Shown here piece after piece: positions 18,813-28,104 of a DNA stretch of 64,000 nucleotides. The notes beneath the pieces are model-generated. The model had not been told where the DNA came from. It saw nothing but the letters and a program-made list of their open reading frames with translations, and did no database searches. The stretch lies in assembly GCF_022662195.1 (NCBI RefSeq), contig NZ_JAKMCS010000005.1, positions 1 through 64,000 of the forward strand, read 5' to 3'. Every line of letters starts with the position of its first letter. The first letter of the stretch is position 1. This DNA is from Aestuariivivens insulae. GTDB taxonomy: Bacteria > Bacteroidota > Bacteroidia > Flavobacteriales > Flavobacteriaceae. The translations under genes and the position numbers were made by a program.

Positions 18813-21347
18813 ATGAAAAAGTATCTGATAGTATTGGTGTGTTTGTTAATACAAACGAATAGTTTTTGTCAAGATATAAATGCCGTATCAGCAAATAGGT
18901 CAGAAAGTATGGGATTGATCTCTATAGATTCTTTGCCAGAAGCGCTCTATGAAGAATGGAGGATATCTGAATATCCAAAAAGCAAATCTTCCGTATTAAC
19001 AAATCCGTCACCCTTGTTATGGGCATCCGAAAAGTACTGGAAAAAAAAGGATGTAAAGTATAAGGTTTATCTTAGTATGGATGAAAAATTCACTAAGGAT
19101 GAAACTATAACCAGTGAAGCGCTACGCACCTGTTTTTTTAATCCACATTACAAACTAAAAGCGGGCAAATGGTTTTGGAAGTATGACATTATTGAAGAGC
19201 GGAGTATAACAAGCAAAGGTGTTTTTTCATTTATAGTCGATCCTGAGACTAAAGTTTTTGAAACCCCTACGTTTGATGAGCTTCTATCCAAAGTCCCAAA
19301 AAACCACCCAAGAGTCATGAATCAGGGTAAAAATTTGGGCACGTTAAGGGTAAAGGCCAAAGCTCATCCTTTGTACAAAAAAATAATTGAAATAGGGTAT
19401 AAAACATTACATAGGGACATATACAGGGGAGCTGTTGCCGATTCTAATCCAGCTAAGGATAGAGCACTTTCCAAAATAGCAGGAAAAGAAATAAAATATT
19501 ACCAAAGTTTGCTGGAAGCCTATGTGCTGTCGGGTGACCAAGCAATTTTGGATAATTTAATTCAAAGAACTGAAGTATTTTTAGGATGGCCTACAGATGA
19601 TTTATTGGGATCTAAAGTTTTAACATCGCTTGCTGTTGGGTATGATGTCTTGTTTTCTGAATTATCGGAAACGATGAAACAAAAGCTGTTAAAGGTAATC
19701 CAAAAACAATTAATACATGGGTTAAAATCATGGCCTGGACTTATTGAAGGTCGTCAAGTTGAAAATCATTTTTGGCAAATGGAACTCGCAGGTAATTTTG
19801 CCGCTGCTTTAGCTACGGTTGGAGACTTAAAGGAAAGTGAGGAAATGCTTAAATATACTTATGAGCTTTATGTGGCCCGTTTTCCTAATTTGGCAACCCA
19901 AGATGGAGGATGGGCAGAAGGTCTTGGATATTTTAGGGTTAATAAAACAGCTATTGTTGATATGCCTTTACTGCTTAAAAAAGTGTGTGGTGTAGACATG
20001 TTCAAGATGGACTGGTTTAAGAATTTAGCGGACTATTTTACCTATTTTGCGCCAATTGATGAAGCCATTTCTGGATTTGGGGATATGCATGATCGCGTGA
20101 AAAATGGTAATATAGGCCATGACATGATGATGGTTATAGGACATGAAAATAATGACGAAAGGACATTATATAGATTAGCATCGTTATTGAAGGCCGAAAA
20201 GCCAAAAAATGCAGATAGTAGTTGGTTAGCGAGTGAATTGAGTGAAATGGAACCATGGTATCAGATTATCAATGACATTTATTTTGAGCCAGATAAGATT
20301 GCCCAACCAAAAGATTATTCTCAAGATAAGTTATTTAAAGGCGTTGGTCTAGTAGCATTTCATAATGATATTTTAAATAGAAAAAACAATGCGGCCGTAT
20401 ATTTTAGATCTTCACCATTTGGTGCAAAAGGCCATATGCATGCCAATCAAAATTGTTTTAACATTACCAGAAAGGGTGAACCTATTTTCTATTCAACGGG
20501 TTATTATACAACGTTTGCCGATCCACATTCCCTAACGTCCTATAGACATACAAGAGCCCATAATGGTATTTTGGTTAACGATATGGGGCAGGCTTTTGGA
20601 CATGAAGGCTATGGGTGGATAAAACGTTATATAAATGGGGAAAGGATTTCCTATGTGTGTGGCGATGCAACCCAAGCATATCGTCCTATAGTTGATAAAC
20701 AATTTATTAAACTTAATAAAGACAATGGTATAGAACTTACTCCCGAATTTGGATTTGGTGATGCAAAATTAAAATCTTTTGAAAGGCACCTTATTTTCAT
20801 TAGACCGAATACAGTTGTTGTTTATGATGTTTTAGAGTCTAAAGAAGCCATGGATTGGACATTCCTTTTACATACCTTGGAAAAACCTGAATTTGATATA
20901 AATGGGTATTTAAAATTAAAAACAGGGAAAAGTAATGTTGAAGCTCTTGTAGTTGGAGGGACAGATTTGAAGAAGTCAATTACAGATAAGTTTTATTCGC
21001 CAGCTATTGATATCAAGAAAAAATACAATGGTTTACCAAATCAATTTCATGTTTCTTACAAAACAAATAAAAAATCAAAGAAAATGCGGTATTTGGCGAT
21101 TGTACAGATGGGAGATAAAAACAGTGAAATATCTAAAGTGTCAATAGAAAATGATTCTGTTTTTAAGTTTAGTAATATTGTTTTAAAAGCAGAGTTGGAC
21201 ATTAATAAAGCACCTTTTTTATCTGTGTTAAGTGATCAAGACAGCTTCTATATAAATAAAGAAAACGAGAATACATCTGTTTTGATAGAGGAAAATAGTA
21301 ATGGCAGGAAAGAATTACGCTCTACCAATATGCTACCTGAATTTTAG
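18813..21347 (+). CDS. PL15-type exo-heparin/heparan sulfate lyase
   Basis: An 844-aa secreted protein (signal ending SFCQ) with an N-terminal DUF4962-like beta domain (~35-165: YEEWRISEYPKSKSSV, NPSPLLWASEKYW), an alpha/alpha toroid (~170-500: VENHFWQMELAGN near 316, GWAEGLGYFRVN) and a heparinase II/III-type beta-sandwich (~505-780: FGAKGHMHANQNCFNI with a catalytic-type His near 540-542, FYSTGYYTTF). Length and order match exolytic PL15 heparinases such as those of Bacteroides intestinalis and B. thetaiotaomicron BT4652, as I recall them. Alginate-type PL15/PL17 lyases share the fold, but the surrounding PL12/13/21 genes favour heparin/heparan sulfate. It is the last gene of the 15.4-kb operon. 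Confidence 0.75.
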   Translation: MKKYLIVLVCLLIQTNSFCQDINAVSANRSESMGLISIDSLPEALYEEWRISEYPKSKSSVLTNPSPLLWASEKYWKKKDVKYKVYLSMDEKFTKDETITSEALRTCFFNPHYKLKAGKWFWKYDIIEERSITSKGVFSFIVDPETKVFETPTFDELLSKVPKNHPRVMNQGKNLGTLRVKAKAHPLYKKIIEIGYKTLHRDIYRGAVADSNPAKDRALSKIAGKEIKYYQSLLEAYVLSGDQAILDNLIQRTEVFLGWPTDDLLGSKVLTSLAVGYDVLFSELSETMKQKLLKVIQKQLIHGLKSWPGLIEGRQVENHFWQMELAGNFAAALATVGDLKESEEMLKYTYELYVARFPNLATQDGGWAEGLGYFRVNKTAIVDMPLLLKKVCGVDMFKMDWFKNLADYFTYFAPIDEAISGFGDMHDRVKNGNIGHDMMMVIGHENNDERTLYRLASLLKAEKPKNADSSWLASELSEMEPWYQIINDIYFEPDKIAQPKDYSQDKLFKGVGLVAFHNDILNRKNNAAVYFRSSPFGAKGHMHANQNCFNITRKGEPIFYSTGYYTTFADPHSLTSYRHTRAHNGILVNDMGQAFGHEGYGWIKRYINGERISYVCGDATQAYRPIVDKQFIKLNKDNGIELTPEFGFGDAKLKSFERHLIFIRPNTVVVYDVLESKEAMDWTFLLHTLEKPEFDINGYLKLKTGKSNVEALVVGGTDLKKSITDKFYSPAIDIKKKYNGLPNQFHVSYKTNKKSKKMRYLAIVQMGDKNSEISKVSIENDSVFKFSNIVLKAELDINKAPFLSVLSDQDSFYINKENENTSVLIEENSNGRKELRSTNMLPEF

Positions 21348-21348
21348 A

Positions 21349-21415
21349 TGTAACATTTAACTTCATTTTCTGTAACATAGTTACTTTGATTGTGTTGGGG
21401 CTCAATTTAATTTCG
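21349..21415 (+). promoter_or_regulatory. Operator plus -7-like box of nagB
   Basis: TGTAACATTT (21349-21358) and TGTAACATAG (21371-21380) have a 22-bp period. TAATTTCG (21408-21415) is 27 nt downstream and matches TAnnTTTG except at one position. The operator starts 2 nt after the PL15 stop, so nagB has its own regulated promoter. Confidence 0.6.
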
Positions 21416-21572
21416 TTTTAAGTTTACAATTAGTCGATATGGTTCTTTTGGCACCTTAGGTCGTGTAAAGAAATATCGATGTTTAAACGCTATGATTTGT
21501 TATGGATTAAGATGGATTGGCTATAGTTGGAAAAAGTAAACAGTTGTCATACTAAAAAGATAATTATTAAAT

Positions 21573-23501
21573 ATGTTAAAAAGTAAAGAAGACAAATCCA
21601 CGGGGTTTGAGAAAAGATTTGAGAATATAGGTACCGTTATCTTTAAAGATTCATCGGTAGCCTCTAAAGCTGTTGCAAGGGAGATAGCAGATCTAATAAT
21701 CGAGAAACAACGTAGCAACCAATTATGTGTTTTAGGATTAGCTACAGGGTCGACACCTAAAGGTTTGTATGGAGAATTGGTGCGTTTGCATAAAGAGGAA
21801 GGTTTAAGTTTTAAAAATGTAGTGTCTTTCAACTTAGATGAGTACTATCCTATGGAACCGGACTCTGTAAACAGTTACGTGCGTTTCATGCATGAACTGT
21901 TGTTCAATCAGGTTGATATCTTACCAGAAAACGTACATATTCCAGATGGAACTTTGCCTAAAGAGGATATCTCAGCTTATTGTAATGGGTATGAAGCGCA
22001 AATAGAAGCTTTAGGAGGGATAGATTTGCAAATATTGGGTATAGGTGGTAATGGCCATATAGGATTTAACGAATCGGGGTCACTTCAAAATTCCAAAACC
22101 CGCTTGGTAGCTCTGGATCATATTACAAGGGTTGCTGCCAGTGGCGATTTTTCGGGTTTAAGTAATACGCCAAGAACCGCTATTACATTGGGGGTTAAAA
22201 AGATTATGGAAGCCAAACGCGTTATCCTAATGGCTTGGGGAGATGGCAAATCTCATATTATTAAAGCTTCAGTAGAAGGTCCAGTAACAAATCAGGTGCC
22301 AGCTTCTTTCTTGCAGGAACACAGCAATGCAACGTTTGTTATAGACAAAGAAGCTTCGTCGAAATTAACACGTATTAAAACGCCTTGGTTAGTGGAAGAA
22401 GTGACCTGGACCGATAAGTTGATCAGGAAAGCGGTTTTAGGCTTGGCTTTTCATTTAAAGAAGCCTATTTTAATGCTAACGGATGCCGATTATATTGAGA
22501 ATGGCATGAGTGACCTGTTAGCAGATTCTGGGCCTGCTTATGATATCAATATTAGAATTTTTAACCATGTACAACATACAATAACGGGGTGGCCAGGAGG
22601 TAAGCCTAATGCCGACGATACTTACCGTCCGGAACGGGCCCAACCCGCCAAAAAGCGTGTGTTAATCTTTAGCCCACACCCTGATGATGATATTATTGGT
22701 ATGGGAGGTACTTTTAAACGACTTTGTGAACAAGGGCATGAGGTGCATGTAGCCTACCAAACATCTGGGAATATTGCTGTAGCAGATGAAGAAGCCTTAC
22801 GCTTTGCCAGTTTTGTTTGTGATTATAATGAGAAATTCGGAATAGATAATTCGGGGGCAAACTCAATTTATGGTAAAGCCTTGACTTTTTTAAGTGAGAA
22901 GAAGAACAGTGAAATAGATATACCGGAAGTTAGATATATTAAAGGATTAATTAGAAAAGGAGAAGCAAGAGCAGCCAGTCATTTTGTGGGTTTAAAAGAT
23001 GAGAATATTCATTTCATGGAACTGCCCTTTTATGAAACAGGGACCATTAAAAAAAGACCTATAGGAGAAACTGATATTAAATTAACGCAGGACTTGATAG
23101 ATACAATTAAACCACATCAAATTTATGTGTCAGGAGACTTGTCAGATCCACATGGTACACATAAAGCATGTTTGGATGCCATTTTAGAGGCTGTTAAAAA
23201 CTTGAAGTCCAGACCCTTTATGAAGGATTGTTGGATGTGGTTATATAGAGGTGTTTTGCAGGAATGGAATGCAGATGAAATAGAAATGGCAGTGCCTATG
23301 AGTCCCGATCAGGTTTTGGAAAAGCGCCATGGCATATTTAAACATCAATCTCAAAAAGACAGTGTTGTATTTCAGGGAAATGATAGTAGGGAATTTTGGG
23401 AACGCGCTGAAGACAGAAATAAAGAAACAGCGAAACTGTACCATCAACTAGGATTGGCACACTATGCCGCTATGGAAGCTTTTGTGAAATGGGAGTTTTG
23501 A
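21573..23501 (+). CDS. nagB: Glucosamine-6-phosphate deaminase fused to a PIG-L/LmbE-like domain
   Basis: A 642-aa cytoplasmic protein with no signal. Residues ~20-275 are a full NagB domain: LGLATGSTPKGLYGEL, FNLDEYYPM near 88 and LGIGGNGHIGFNE near 155-165 carry the substrate-binding and catalytic residues. It converts GlcN-6-P to fructose-6-P and ammonia. Residues ~360-620 are a PIG-L/LmbE-like deacetylase domain: FSPHPDDDIIGMGG near 367 and SDPHGTHKA near 526 provide the Zn-binding His/Asp residues. This two-domain NagB of ~640-670 aa is usual in Bacteroidota. The second domain may deacetylate GlcNAc-6-P or a related substrate, which would matter here because no NagA is present; that is inference. 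Its product joins glycolysis downstream of the MFS carrier and ROK kinase. Confidence 0.9.
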   Translation: MLKSKEDKSTGFEKRFENIGTVIFKDSSVASKAVAREIADLIIEKQRSNQLCVLGLATGSTPKGLYGELVRLHKEEGLSFKNVVSFNLDEYYPMEPDSVNSYVRFMHELLFNQVDILPENVHIPDGTLPKEDISAYCNGYEAQIEALGGIDLQILGIGGNGHIGFNESGSLQNSKTRLVALDHITRVAASGDFSGLSNTPRTAITLGVKKIMEAKRVILMAWGDGKSHIIKASVEGPVTNQVPASFLQEHSNATFVIDKEASSKLTRIKTPWLVEEVTWTDKLIRKAVLGLAFHLKKPILMLTDADYIENGMSDLLADSGPAYDINIRIFNHVQHTITGWPGGKPNADDTYRPERAQPAKKRVLIFSPHPDDDIIGMGGTFKRLCEQGHEVHVAYQTSGNIAVADEEALRFASFVCDYNEKFGIDNSGANSIYGKALTFLSEKKNSEIDIPEVRYIKGLIRKGEARAASHFVGLKDENIHFMELPFYETGTIKKRPIGETDIKLTQDLIDTIKPHQIYVSGDLSDPHGTHKACLDAILEAVKNLKSRPFMKDCWMWLYRGVLQEWNADEIEMAVPMSPDQVLEKRHGIFKHQSQKDSVVFQGNDSREFWERAEDRNKETAKLYHQLGLAHYAAMEAFVKWEF

Positions 23502-23621
23502 TAATTTTTCCAGTTTTATAAAGAGCATGGATCATCTTTTCATGTACACTCTATGAGCGCTTATGAACCTTATAATTACTGCGCTGGGGAATGATGGTCA
23601 TAGCAATTAAAGATCAATATT

Positions 23622-23772
23622 GAGGGTGTCTAAAAAGCGAAGAATTTTGTCATTCAGAGCAAAGCGAGCCTGCCTGTCGGCAGACAGGGAATCTTATTCT
23701 GTTAGCAATCTGTAGTTTAAGATTTTAAGAGATTCTTCATTTCATTCAGAATGACACTTTTTAGATACCCTC
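23622..23772. repeat. 151-bp palindromic MITE/REP-like element
   Basis: Terminal inverted repeats GAGGGTGTCTAAAAAG (23622-23637) and CTTTTTAGATACCCTC (23757-23772) differ at one position. Inside lie a second inverted pair (GTCATTC near 23649, GAATGAC near 23749) and a central perfect hairpin CCTGTC-GGCA-GACAGG (23673-23688). It fills most of the 301-bp gap between the convergent nagB and GH88 genes, and probably also acts as a terminator. GTCATTC...GAATGAC elements of this kind are common between flavobacterial genes, from memory. Confidence 0.8.
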
Positions 23773-23802
23773 GATTATTTTAATTTATTGGAACCAAATT
23801 AA

Positions 23803-25050
23803 TTAGTTACTTGCTATTTTTTTTAAATCGATATTAGTAATGTTAGCATATCTAATTAAAGCTTCTAAATAATAATAATCAGCATAATTTATAGGCGTAT
23901 CAATTTCTGAGTAATTGGGTAAGTTACCTACACTATGTTTTAATATGAAAAAGCCATTTTGGTAGGGCTTGGCCAGATATAGATCGTCTGAAAGATTTTT
24001 TAAAATTTTCTCTGCATGGTTAAAATAAGTTCTGTTGGAATCTTCAAAAGTACTAAGTTCTAAGAGTGCACTGGCCATGATCGTAGCGGCAGAAACATCT
24101 CTGTATCCATGAGGGATAAACGGATCGTTAAAGTCCCAATAGGGAATTTTATCTGTAGGTAGGTTAGGAGAATTTATGATATAAGCCGCAATTTTTTTGG
24201 CTTGTTCCAAATAGACTTTGTTTTTTGTTTCTCGGTACATCATAGTAAATCCATAGAGCCCCCAGGCTTGTCCTCTTGACCAAGCAGAATCATCGGCATA
24301 TCCTTGAGCTGTCATTTTTCTCATGATATTACCAGTTTGTGGATCATAATCAATCACATGAAATGAACTGTTATCTGCTCTGAAGTGGTTTTCCAAAGTT
24401 GTGTTTGCATGAGTAATGGCTATTTGTGCATATTTTTCATCGTCAAACTTTTTTGAGGCCCACAGGAGTAATTCCAAATTCATCATATTGTCAATAATTA
24501 CAGGAAAGCTATATCTTTCAAAATCCCAGGATTTAATACAACCTACGGTTTCTGAAAAGCGGGAAGATAGGGACTCAGAAGCATTTAATAATACAGTTTT
24601 ATATTTTGTATTGTTAGTTAAACGGAAACCATTCCCATAGGAGCAGAATATTAAAAAACCAAGGTCATGTGTGTTTTTGTTAAATTGTAAGGGGTTTAAA
24701 GCCGATGTGAATCTTTCTGCTTGCTCCTTGAAAAATTTGTCTTGGGTAATTTCATAGGCATACCAAAGTGATCCGGGAAAGAAGCCTGCGGTCCAATCGC
24801 CTAGATTGGCCATTCTCATCTCACCATCTGGCCAAATGGATCTTGGATAATGACCCGGGGTATATTGGGTGGAAGCTTTTTGAAGCTGAATTTTAGCAAC
24901 AACAACACCTTTTTTTAGCCAATTTAATTCTGTGTTTATAGCTATGCTGTTATATTGCTTTAAACTAGAAGGGCTTAAATCTTTTTGTGAATATGCACTG
25001 GAGCTGAAAAATAAAAGGATAAGTGATAATAGAAAAAATTTGATATACAT
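23803..25050 (-). CDS. GH88 unsaturated glucuronyl hydrolase, copy 1
   Basis: A 415-aa protein of the alpha/alpha6-barrel GH88 family with a cleavable signal peptide (SSSAYSQ), so probably periplasmic. It hydrolyses the 4,5-unsaturated uronic acid left at the non-reducing end of lyase products. Both catalytic-type aspartates are visible: THDLGFLIFCSYGNG near residue 127 and VIIDNMMNLELLLWAS near 184. Other signatures are DWTAGFFPGSLWY and GYADDSAWSRGQAWGLYGF. It converges on nagB and diverges from the PL21 gene, with its own operator. The second GH88 at 42109 is a lipoprotein and clearly different in sequence, so the two may handle differently sulfated or differently linked disaccharides. Confidence 0.9.
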   Translation of the reverse strand: MYIKFFLLSLILLFFSSSAYSQKDLSPSSLKQYNSIAINTELNWLKKGVVVAKIQLQKASTQYTPGHYPRSIWPDGEMRMANLGDWTAGFFPGSLWYAYEITQDKFFKEQAERFTSALNPLQFNKNTHDLGFLIFCSYGNGFRLTNNTKYKTVLLNASESLSSRFSETVGCIKSWDFERYSFPVIIDNMMNLELLLWASKKFDDEKYAQIAITHANTTLENHFRADNSSFHVIDYDPQTGNIMRKMTAQGYADDSAWSRGQAWGLYGFTMMYRETKNKVYLEQAKKIAAYIINSPNLPTDKIPYWDFNDPFIPHGYRDVSAATIMASALLELSTFEDSNRTYFNHAEKILKNLSDDLYLAKPYQNGFFILKHSVGNLPNYSEIDTPINYADYYYLEALIRYANITNIDLKKIASN

Positions 25051-25080
25051 GAAAACTGTCTTTGGAATAACTCTTTTAAC

Positions 25081-25148
25081 TAAATTTAAAAAAACTTAAG
25101 GCCACGCCTTTAGGTTAAATGTTTCTGAAGAAGTGGTCATTTGTTTCA
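25081..25148 (-). promoter_or_regulatory. Operator plus -7-like box of GH88 copy 1
   Basis: On the minus strand, TGAAACAAAT (25148-25139) and AGAAACATTT (25126-25117) have a 22-bp period. TAAATTTA (25088-25081) lies 28 nt downstream, one base off TAnnTTTG. The gene starts 31 nt further on. Confidence 0.6.
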
Positions 25149-25331
25149 TGTGTAATATTTTTTTTTTTGAGTATATAGTTCAGGCTTATTGATTTAAAAA
25201 GGAAATGTTTTGCAGGAGTGATGGTAGTTGTTTCTTGAGAGAATTGTATAGGAATGTTTTAAAGTGCTTTTCAGTAGGTATTCTTATAAATGATGCCGAC
25301 AAGGCACTACTAAAACATATATCTCTATTTT

Positions 25332-25398
25332 GGTAACATTTAGCAATGCTTTTAGAAACAAGTTAGCTTAGTTAACCATTAATTTAAAAGTATTTTTA
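25332..25398 (+). promoter_or_regulatory. Operator plus -7-like box of the PL21 gene
   Basis: GGTAACATTT (25332-25341) and AGAAACAAGT (25354-25363) have a 22-bp period. TATTTTTA (25391-25398) is 27 nt downstream, one base off TAnnTTTG. With the minus-strand site at 25081-25148 it fills the 377-bp divergent region, which holds no gene. Confidence 0.55.
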
Positions 25399-25427
25399 TA
25401 CTGTTTAATTCCTAAATAAATTATTAT

Positions 25428-27734
25428 ATGTCTTTAAGAAAGAGTCTAGTCGTTTTTATTTTAATTTTTGTGACCTTTTGTGTAAAGGGGCAAGAAGGTT
25501 CCGAATTGGAATGGAAAACAATAGATGGGGTTTCTATACCTATTCCACCAAAAGAACATCCAAGACTGTATCTAAGAGCACAACATATTCCTGATTTAAA
25601 GGAGAGAATGTCCGATCCGGATTTGGTTCCTGTATGGAATGAACTTGTAAAAATGGGAAATGAATCAAAAGAGGATGATGGCTCCAAAAAGGATTGGCGG
25701 TATTACTTTGATCAAAAAGGCGAGACGGTTCGAGCCGAATTAGATGCCCTAAGATATTTAGTTTCCAAGGATTCAAAAAAGGGTAGAAGTGCTATTGATG
25801 TCATTCTTAAGGAAATGCAAAAAAGCGAATGGCCTTTAGAAGTTAATGATGTTTCTAGGGCTATAGGTAGAATGATGGTTTCTGGGGCTATAGTCTATGA
25901 TTGGTGTTATAAGTTATTGTCGGAACAAGAAAAAGAAGCTTTTATATCGGAGTTTCTTCGAATGGCCAAAATGTTGGAGTGTGGTTACCCGCCACGGGAT
26001 AAACAATTTGTTGTTGGGCATCCCTCCGAATGGATGATCATGAGGGACTTATTGTCTACTTCCGTAGCAATTTATGATGAACATCCTGAAATGTATGAGA
26101 TTATAGGCAAACTTTTATATAAAGAGTTTAAACCCGCGCGTGATTGGTTCTATAAAGGCCATGCGTATCACCAAGGTACAAGTTATTATAATGTTAGGCA
26201 TACCAACGAGCTTTTTGCCCAATGGATCATGAATAGGATGGGAGCAGGTAACTTGTTCAGCCCTTCGCAACAGTTTGTGCCGTATAATTTATTTTATGTT
26301 CGCAGACCAGATGGACAGTTTGTGCCTAATGGAGATGTGAATTATTATGACAGTTATAGACCCTTGGGCATAGTAGCCCTCTTGTCGGGAAGTTATTATA
26401 AAGATGAGTATGTAAATAATGAGTTTTTGAAAAAACCGAGAATAAATTCCCATAATAAAATTTTCGAATTTTTATGGCGAGATACCGGTTTAGGAAAAAA
26501 AGAACATTTCGATTTGCCTTTAACTAGATATTTTGATGCCCCTTTTGGCTGGATGGTGGCCAGAACCGGTTGGGACGAGAATTCTGTTATTGCCGAGATG
26601 AAAATTAATGAGTATCATTTTGGTAACCATCAACATTTGGATGCAGGAGCCTTTCAAATATATTACAAAGGGCCATTGGCGATAGATTCAGGCATATATA
26701 ATGGACTATCAGATGGTATTCGAGGTTATAACAATTCACATAACAAAAGTTATTTTAAAAGAACCATAGCGCATAATAGCCTATTGGTTTATGATCCAGA
26801 TGAGGTCTTCCGGACCAGTGATTATGGTGGTGCCAATAGAACCGATTTTGCGAGAAATGATGGGGGACAGAAAATGCTAGGAAAAGCTTGGACTACTCCC
26901 GATCATTTATCTGAAATATTAGAAGGTTATAAAACCGGCGAAATTATAGCTCACGGCTTTGGGCCAAATAAGCATGTGCCTGAGTTTTCCTATTTAAAAG
27001 GAGATATTACAGAAGCCTATAGTGATAAAGTCGAAGAAGCTAAACGATCTTTTGTGTTCTTAAACTTAAAGAACGATTCCATACCAGCCGCATTTATTGT
27101 TTTCGATAAATTGGTAAGTTCTAATGAAAATTTCAAAAAAGCTTGGCTTTTACATAGTATTGAAGAACCTAAAGTTGTAGGTAATGAGTTTACTATATCA
27201 AGGACATTACATGGAGGGCAAGGCCAATTGGTATGCAATACATTATTGCCTACAAAGGAAGCAGTTGAGATAGAAGCCGTAGGTGGAACAGGTAAAGAAT
27301 TCTGGGTTTTTGGAGAGAATATAGAAACAGAACCTGTTACAAAAGATGTTAGAGGTGAGCGTGGTGCATGGCGAGTGGAAGTTGTTCCTAATCATCCTGA
27401 AAAGGAAACATACTTTCTAAATGTGATGCAAATTATGGATAATGGTTACAAAGGCAGGTTAAGTGTTAATAAAATAGAAGCGAAAAATGTTGTAGGAGTA
27501 CAACTGGAAGATCAGGTAATATTATTCAACAGTAAATCCAAAAGCATGGATGAACAATTTTCTTTTTCAATTGAGGAGAAAGGAACTTATAAAATCCTGA
27601 TAACGGATATGTATCCTGGAACGTGGCAAATTAAAAAAGATAATGAAGTGTTCATGCCAGCAATGAAAGTTAATGCAGACGATGGTGTATTGTATTTTGA
27701 AGGAACTGAAGGGAAATATGAATTTTATAGATAG
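25428..27734 (+). CDS. Heparinase II (PL21)
   Basis: A 768-aa protein almost the length of Pedobacter heparinase II (772 aa) and similar throughout, for example WKTIDGVSIPIPPKEHPRLYLR near residue 27. After a signal peptide come an alpha/alpha toroid (to ~370), a central beta-sandwich and a C-terminal beta-domain ending GTEGKYEFYR. Catalytic counterparts are visible: GHPSEWMIMRDLL near 195-207 (His, Glu), YHQGTSYYNVR near 246 (Tyr), and GNHQHLDAGAFQIYY near 399 (His). PL21 enzymes cleave both heparin and heparan sulfate, at GlcA and IdoA. The gene is single, with its own operator upstream and terminator downstream. Confidence 0.95.
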   Translation: MSLRKSLVVFILIFVTFCVKGQEGSELEWKTIDGVSIPIPPKEHPRLYLRAQHIPDLKERMSDPDLVPVWNELVKMGNESKEDDGSKKDWRYYFDQKGETVRAELDALRYLVSKDSKKGRSAIDVILKEMQKSEWPLEVNDVSRAIGRMMVSGAIVYDWCYKLLSEQEKEAFISEFLRMAKMLECGYPPRDKQFVVGHPSEWMIMRDLLSTSVAIYDEHPEMYEIIGKLLYKEFKPARDWFYKGHAYHQGTSYYNVRHTNELFAQWIMNRMGAGNLFSPSQQFVPYNLFYVRRPDGQFVPNGDVNYYDSYRPLGIVALLSGSYYKDEYVNNEFLKKPRINSHNKIFEFLWRDTGLGKKEHFDLPLTRYFDAPFGWMVARTGWDENSVIAEMKINEYHFGNHQHLDAGAFQIYYKGPLAIDSGIYNGLSDGIRGYNNSHNKSYFKRTIAHNSLLVYDPDEVFRTSDYGGANRTDFARNDGGQKMLGKAWTTPDHLSEILEGYKTGEIIAHGFGPNKHVPEFSYLKGDITEAYSDKVEEAKRSFVFLNLKNDSIPAAFIVFDKLVSSNENFKKAWLLHSIEEPKVVGNEFTISRTLHGGQGQLVCNTLLPTKEAVEIEAVGGTGKEFWVFGENIETEPVTKDVRGERGAWRVEVVPNHPEKETYFLNVMQIMDNGYKGRLSVNKIEAKNVVGVQLEDQVILFNSKSKSMDEQFSFSIEEKGTYKILITDMYPGTWQIKKDNEVFMPAMKVNADDGVLYFEGTEGKYEFYR

Positions 27735-27860
27735 CAAAGTTTGTAGACTAAGTTTAGTCTTTTACTTGAGGGCTTCGCTTTTAATGATTAAGAATTGAAT
27801 TAGTTGTACAGTCCATAGGAAAAGGAATGGCCTGTTTGATATATACTGATTAATAGCGCT

Positions 27861-27892
27861 TAGGCAGGGTTTTTAATCCTGCCTATTTTTTT
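27861..27892 (+). terminator. Intrinsic terminator of the PL21 gene
   Basis: Perfect 8-bp stem TAGGCAGG (27861-27868) / CCTGCCTA (27878-27885) followed by seven T. Confidence 0.85.
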
Positions 27893-28000
27893 GAGATTAA
27901 AAGAAACTGGAGTTATTTGTGATGTATAGTTTGGTTAAAACTTTATCTGTTTAGCTCAGTTTGGAATGGCTGCTTTTAGTAAGGATTAGATTTTAAGAAA

Positions 28001-28043
28001 AAAAACTAAAGCTCATCGATTACAATGAGCTTAGTAGTTTTTT
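28001..28043 (-). terminator. Terminator of the HTCS gene (possibly bidirectional)
   Basis: GCTCAT (28011-28016) pairs with ATGAGC (28025-28030) and is flanked by A-rich and T-rich arms, so it can act in both directions. Confidence 0.65.
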
Positions 28044-28104
28044 CAAATGTCAGATTAGTAATAACTGTCGGGTTAAGTGTTGACTATTATATGTAACATT
28101 ATAT

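Larger units (their letters stand above)
27735..28104. other. Non-coding gap between convergent PL21 and HTCS genes
   Basis: No gene is seen in these 370 bases. They contain two terminators (27861-27892 and 28001-28043). A lone TGTAACATT at 28092 has no partner at 22 bp. Confidence 0.6.

Noticed and set aside
18813-21347. Alginate lyase (PL15/PL17) identity for the 844-aa protein
   Set aside because: The fold is shared, but every neighbouring lyase and sulfatase points to heparin/heparan sulfate and the length matches exo-heparinases.
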